This document shows positions 61,114 through 64,000 of a DNA stretch of 64,000 nucleotides, one piece after another. Where the stretch lies: the NCBI GenBank assembly GCA_964547135.1, contig CAZJMK010000003.1, positions 60,544-124,543 of the forward strand, read 5' to 3'. Below the pieces are notes generated by a model that searched no databases, was not told the DNA's origin, and saw nothing but the letters and a program-made list of their open reading frames with translations. A program made the position numbers and the translations under genes. Origin of the DNA: JAJXSS01 sp964547135. GTDB lineage: Bacteria; Planctomycetota; Phycisphaerae; Phycisphaerales; Phycisphaeraceae. Within the stretch, counting starts at the first letter, position 1, and every line of letters begins with the position of its first letter.

Positions 61114-62304
61114 CTCCGCAACCACCGGCCAGCGCTGCGTCACCACAGAAGGGTCATTGTCACGGATACTTTGCCGGATGTCCAGCATCAGCCTTTGAAA
61201 ATACCTCAAATTGTGCAGGCTCACCAAAATCGGCCCCAGCATCTCCCCCGTCATAAACAAGTGGCGCAGGTATGAACGTGAAAAGCCTTTAATGCCCCCT
61301 CTCCCTCCGGGAGAGGGCAGGGGTGAGGGCGCGGCCGTGTATAACGCTACCAACCTATCAGCTGCCATCCCCGCACAAGCCACGCAATCACACCCTTCCT
61401 CAATCGGCCCCGCATCCTCCGCAAACTTCGCATTCCGCAACCTGATCGCCCCCCGGCTCGTAAACGCACTGGCATTGCGACCGTTCCGCGTCGGCAGCAC
61501 ACAATCGAACATGTCCACCCCCGCCTGCACTGCCATCCACAAATCACGCTCATACCCCACACCCATCAAATACCTGGGCTTATTCATCGGCAACAGCGGA
61601 GCCGTGTGTTCCACCACGCTTTTCATCGCATCAAACGACTCGCCGACCGCCACGCCTCCGATGGCGTAACCGGGCAACTCCCGCTGCGTCACCTGCGTCG
61701 CGCAAAATGTTCGCAACGCCAGATCCGTGCCCCCCTGCACAATGCCGAAAAGTGCCTGCACCTCAGGTCGCTGGTGAGCCTTGATTGATCGATCCAGCCA
61801 GCGCAGGGTTCGCTCCACCGCCTCCCGCACCCGCACCAGGTCCGTGGCCGGGGGGCAATCGTCCATCGCCATGATGATGTCCGCCCCCAACATGTTCTGC
61901 ACCGCAATCGATCGCTCCGGTGACAGGTCGATCAGCTTGCCGTCAATATGACTTTTGAAAACCACGCCCTGTTCGCTGAGCTTGTTCAAGTGACCCAGAC
62001 TGAACACCTGAAACCCCCCGCTGTCGGTCAGCATCGGGCGTTGCCAGCAACTCCAATGTTGCAACCCCCCCATCCGTTCCACCAGCTCCGGCCCAGGTCG
62101 CAGCAAAAGGTGATACGTGTTGCCGAGCGCAATCTGTGCCCCCGTGTCCGCCACCAACCCCGGTAACAACCCCTTGATCGTGCCCTGTGTACCCACGGGC
62201 ATGAAGGCCGGGGTATCAAACGACCCATGCGGCGTGGTCACCCGACCCACCCGCGCTGCACACCACGAAGCACGATGTTGTATGGCAAAATCAAGCGCCG
62301 ACAT
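61099..62304 (-). CDS. tgt: tRNA-guanine (queuine/preQ1) transglycosylase
   Basis: A 401-residue enzyme that exchanges guanine-34 for preQ1 in tRNAs. Seen are 'LTDSGGFQVFSLG', 'AMDDCPPAT', 'GYAIGGVAVGES', 'DCVLPTRNGRNASAF' and the zinc site CDCVAC plus the His in 'FSRSYLRHL'. A 28-residue insert (61368-61285) separates the third zinc Cys from 'FSRSYLRHL'; it includes repeat B read as SPLPSPGGRGG. The C-terminus comes from repeat E. It heads the tgt-yajC-secDF block, a common order. Confidence 0.95.
   Translation of the reverse strand: MSALDFAIQHRASWCAARVGRVTTPHGSFDTPAFMPVGTQGTIKGLLPGLVADTGAQIALGNTYHLLLRPGPELVERMGGLQHWSCWQRPMLTDSGGFQVFSLGHLNKLSEQGVVFKSHIDGKLIDLSPERSIAVQNMLGADIIMAMDDCPPATDLVRVREAVERTLRWLDRSIKAHQRPEVQALFGIVQGGTDLALRTFCATQVTQRELPGYAIGGVAVGESFDAMKSVVEHTAPLLPMNKPRYLMGVGYERDLWMAVQAGVDMFDCVLPTRNGRNASAFTSRGAIRLRNAKFAEDAGPIEEGCDCVACAGMAADRLVALYTAAPSPLPSPGGRGGIKGFSRSYLRHLFMTGEMLGPILVSLHNLRYFQRLMLDIRQSIRDNDPSVVTQRWPVVAEMDHG
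61295..61330. repeat. Repeat B copy 8, inside tgt
   Basis: A full B palindrome and GGGGTGAGGGC tail, within the tgt reading frame. It codes for part of the 28-residue insert near the zinc site. Confidence 0.9.
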
Positions 62305-62323
62305 GCGGGGATTGTAACCGCAT

Positions 62324-62388
62324 TGACGCCGTGCCCTTTAGGGCCGGATATTTCCCGAACGAAATCCGGGGCTGAAGCCCTCGGCGTC
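62324..62388. repeat. Repeat A copy 6
   Basis: A 65-bp element beginning TGACGCCG and ending CGGCGTC, between tgt and the next upstream gene. Copy B9 follows 26 bp later. Confidence 0.87.
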
Positions 62389-62414
62389 GGTTGTTGTTTG
62401 ATGTGACTCTTATG

Positions 62415-62450
62415 CCCCCTCTCCCCTTGGGAGAGGGTTGGGGTGAGGGC
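62415..62450. repeat. Repeat B copy 9
   Basis: CCCCCTCTCCCCTTGGGAGAGG with GGTTGGGGTGAGGGC. The adjacent GCGTTGCATCAAAGAATATCC resembles the DNA beside the B copy at 60265. Confidence 0.85.
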
Positions 62451-62533
62451 CGATGAGCGAAAACGCGTTGCATCAAAGAATATCCAAAGTAACGACACCA
62501 TCTCCACCGCCCCGCCACGGCGAGGTCTGCAAT

Positions 62534-63070
62534 TCACACCCGCTGGCCGGTCGAATTGGAAAACTCCGCTTTCGCTTGCGTCGGTGATTTACCTTCGTCA
62601 GGCTGTGAACCTGATGTACGGTTTTGCTGCATGGCTTGTGCCGCCCGGTCCAGATAGGGCTTGTGCGTCTGCCAAAAGCGGTTGGCTTCACTGTGGCGTG
62701 CCCGCCATTCCAAAAACATCAAGAGCAGCACGCTCAGCACGTATCCGGCGATGATGATGGCCATACCCTGCAACGCCAGGCGATCTTCCGTGCGATGCGT
62801 GTCCAGCCAATGGTGAAAAAAAAACAGGTCGCCGTTACGATGCAGCCAGGCTTCAAAACTTTTATCCCCCAGCCGATTGAGCACCGGCAGGTGACGTAAA
62901 AAATCTTCACGGAACAACCGGGGCATGTCCGGCACCATCGCCCAGAAACCCCCAGCCGTCGTCACCAGCGGCAACCAGCGCCAACCTTGGCGCATAATCG
63001 TGCAGACCACCACCCCCGCAGCCGCGGAACAAACCATACCGGTGGCAAAGTGCATCGTGGCAAAGGCCAT
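62534..63070 (-). CDS. Hypothetical membrane protein, possibly DUF457-like
   Basis: The start is placed at the ATG 63070 (MAFATMHFATGM), with GGAG about ten bases upstream, giving 178 residues. About three helices are seen: residues 5-28, 33-50 and 103-123. The 'MHFATG' and 'VPDMPRLF' segments and 'FHHWLDTH' recall membrane-bound metal-dependent hydrolases, with His and Asp as candidate ligands, but the match is weak. The C-terminal 40 residues are polar and low complexity. It stands alone between tgt and the FlgM-like gene. Confidence 0.62.
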   Translation of the reverse strand: MAFATMHFATGMVCSAAAGVVVCTIMRQGWRWLPLVTTAGGFWAMVPDMPRLFREDFLRHLPVLNRLGDKSFEAWLHRNGDLFFFHHWLDTHRTEDRLALQGMAIIIAGYVLSVLLLMFLEWRARHSEANRFWQTHKPYLDRAAQAMQQNRTSGSQPDEGKSPTQAKAEFSNSTGQRV

Positions 63071-63203
63071 GCAACAATCACTCCGCGAAAAACGTAAAAC
63101 CGTGCAAGCAACCGGGCGGTGTCCATCATCGCCCCATCGCCTGAAGAAGTGTAGCGATGCAGACAATTCAAGTAAATGAAATCCGCGCGGAAGTGATTGC
63201 GTT

Positions 63204-63229
63204 GTTAGCGCCGCGATTTATCGCGTCTT
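63204..63229 (+). repeat. Repeat C copy 7
   Basis: TTAGCGCCGCGATTTATCGC, then GTCTT. It is followed at once by the repeat G triplet. Confidence 0.78.
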
Positions 63230-63233
63230 TTTG

Positions 63234-63425
63234 TAGCCCAGCCGCCCCCGGCTGGGTGAACACCCCATACTCATCACACCACCGAGGGCGCCGACGCGAT
63301 CAACGCCGCCCCCGGCTGGGTGAACACCCCATAGCCATCACACCGCCGAGTATCTGCTCCTCCCAGCGCAGGCAGCCGTAGCTGGGTGAACACCCCATAC
63401 TCATCACACCGCCGAGGGCGGCGGT
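63234..63425. repeat. Repeat G triplet
   Basis: Three copies (63234-63291, 63303-63351, 63371-63425) of a unit with a GCCGCCCCCGGC hairpin, then TGGGTGAACACCCCATA and CATCACACCGCCGAG. They fill the gap 63071-63458 together with C7; no gene is seen there. Confidence 0.85.
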
Positions 63426-63458
63426 GCCACATCGATCACAATCAATTCACCATCAAAC

Positions 63459-63734
63459 TCACACCAGGTCTTCGACCATGTTGTCGATGGCGGTGCTGAT
63501 CTTTTCCGCACTGTCGTACTGGCCTGATGCAATCTGAGCGCGGACACGTTCGACCAGCTCGAAGCGGACTTCGGGCATTTCCTGCAAACGGGACAGGTAA
63601 CGAGCCACGGGGGAAACGTCCACCTGATCCAACCCACGATGGGGGGCATCATGCAAAGGCAGGCTACGACCGTTTCGTGAAGCGGCACCAAGCGCGGTCG
63701 GCTGCATTCGGCTAATGGGTGCGATGTCAGTCAT
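63459..63734 (-). CDS. FlgM-like anti-sigma-28 factor
   Basis: A 91-residue protein with GAGGAG before the ATG. The C-terminal half 'VRFELVERVRAQIASGQYDS' and 'ISTAIDNMVEDLV' fit the helical sigma-binding part of FlgM; the N-terminal half is likely disordered. FlgM holds the flagellar sigma-28 until the hook is complete. No flagellar gene is next to it in the window. Confidence is moderate, because the family is short and variable. Confidence 0.72.
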   Translation of the reverse strand: MTDIAPISRMQPTALGAASRNGRSLPLHDAPHRGLDQVDVSPVARYLSRLQEMPEVRFELVERVRAQIASGQYDSAEKISTAIDNMVEDLV

Positions 63735-64000
63735 GATTCATCTCCTCAAACAGCAACATCGGCCATCCATGCCACGTTAGCCTTCCTGATCGCGGGACAA
63801 GCTTCCTGCCTGTTTTTTCCCGCAGCACGTATTGAGCGATTCCATCCCGTTGATCGCGTCAACCGATCAACCTCTTCTTCTTATGATATCGCCCAAGGTC
63901 GGCTTTTGGCTTGAAGGATTCTTCAGACCACAGTCAATCACGTAACACTAGTGTTTCATTGCATCTCGATTGATGGATATAGTTTTTTGAGCTTGACCCG
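63735..64000. other. 266 bp upstream of the FlgM-like gene
   Basis: No gene or repeat of families A-K is recognised. It is more AT-rich than the rest and should hold the promoter of the FlgM-like gene, but no convincing sigma-28 or sigma-54 sequence was found. Confidence 0.4.

Noticed and set aside
9469..62388. Repeat A copies as integron attC sites
   Set aside because: Size and imperfect symmetry are similar, but the RYYYAAC/GTTRRRY core pair is missing, there is no integrase, and neighbours are housekeeping genes.

Overview
The window looks like chromosomal DNA of a Gram-negative-type bacterium with a moderately high G+C content. A Planctomycetota member, perhaps class Phycisphaerae, is my best guess. 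The guess rests on the mix of genes: a type II secretion locus fused to a TonB energy-transduction locus, a PEP-CTERM protein, a TIGR02597-like surface protein, a long fused SecDF, a FlgM-like protein, and lineage-type hypothetical genes. A verrucomicrobial relative is the main alternative. No rRNA, tRNA, CRISPR array, prophage or classical insertion sequence was seen.

Region 1 (1-26070, all on the minus strand) is a 26 kb envelope cluster. Read 5' to 3' on the minus strand it encodes a TIGR02597-like exported protein, a PEP-CTERM protein and a parallel beta-helix exported protein followed by an intrinsic terminator. Then come a TPR lipoprotein-like or periplasmic protein translationally coupled to a TonB-dependent receptor, DUF3450, a TtpC-like ExbB, a second ExbB, ExbD, TonB and a periplasmic TPR protein. 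It ends with a type II secretion set in the order D, E, F, G, H, I, J, K, C-like, L, M; gspM runs off the left edge. Many genes overlap by 1-4 bases, which implies translational coupling.

Region 2 (26644-45598) holds a TPR/GT41 glycosyltransferase, cysS, a SWIM-SNF2 helicase with an upstream membrane protein, rplU, an RND efflux pump with its adaptor, def, a VIT/vWA protein and an Rrf2 regulator. Region 3 (45599-56394) holds rpsD, an amtB-PII operon behind a very good sigma-54 promoter, a GT4 glycosyltransferase, a heterodimeric ABC exporter, rsmA and an SGNH hydrolase. Region 4 (56543-63734) is the classic tgt-yajC-secDF block, a small membrane protein and a FlgM-like protein.

The most unusual property is the intergenic DNA. 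Almost every gap over about 200 bp is filled by one or more of at least ten families of short palindromic or tandem repeats, named A to K here. Several copies have entered genes. A mosaic of repeats lies in frame between the helicase motifs of the SNF2 protein. A family B palindrome lies between zinc ligands of Tgt. All three family E copies lie across the stop codon of the preceding gene. Two hairpin families show paired (compensatory) base changes between copies, which argues that the fold is selected, at least at the DNA or RNA level. All functional names below come from recognising motifs by eye; no database search was run.
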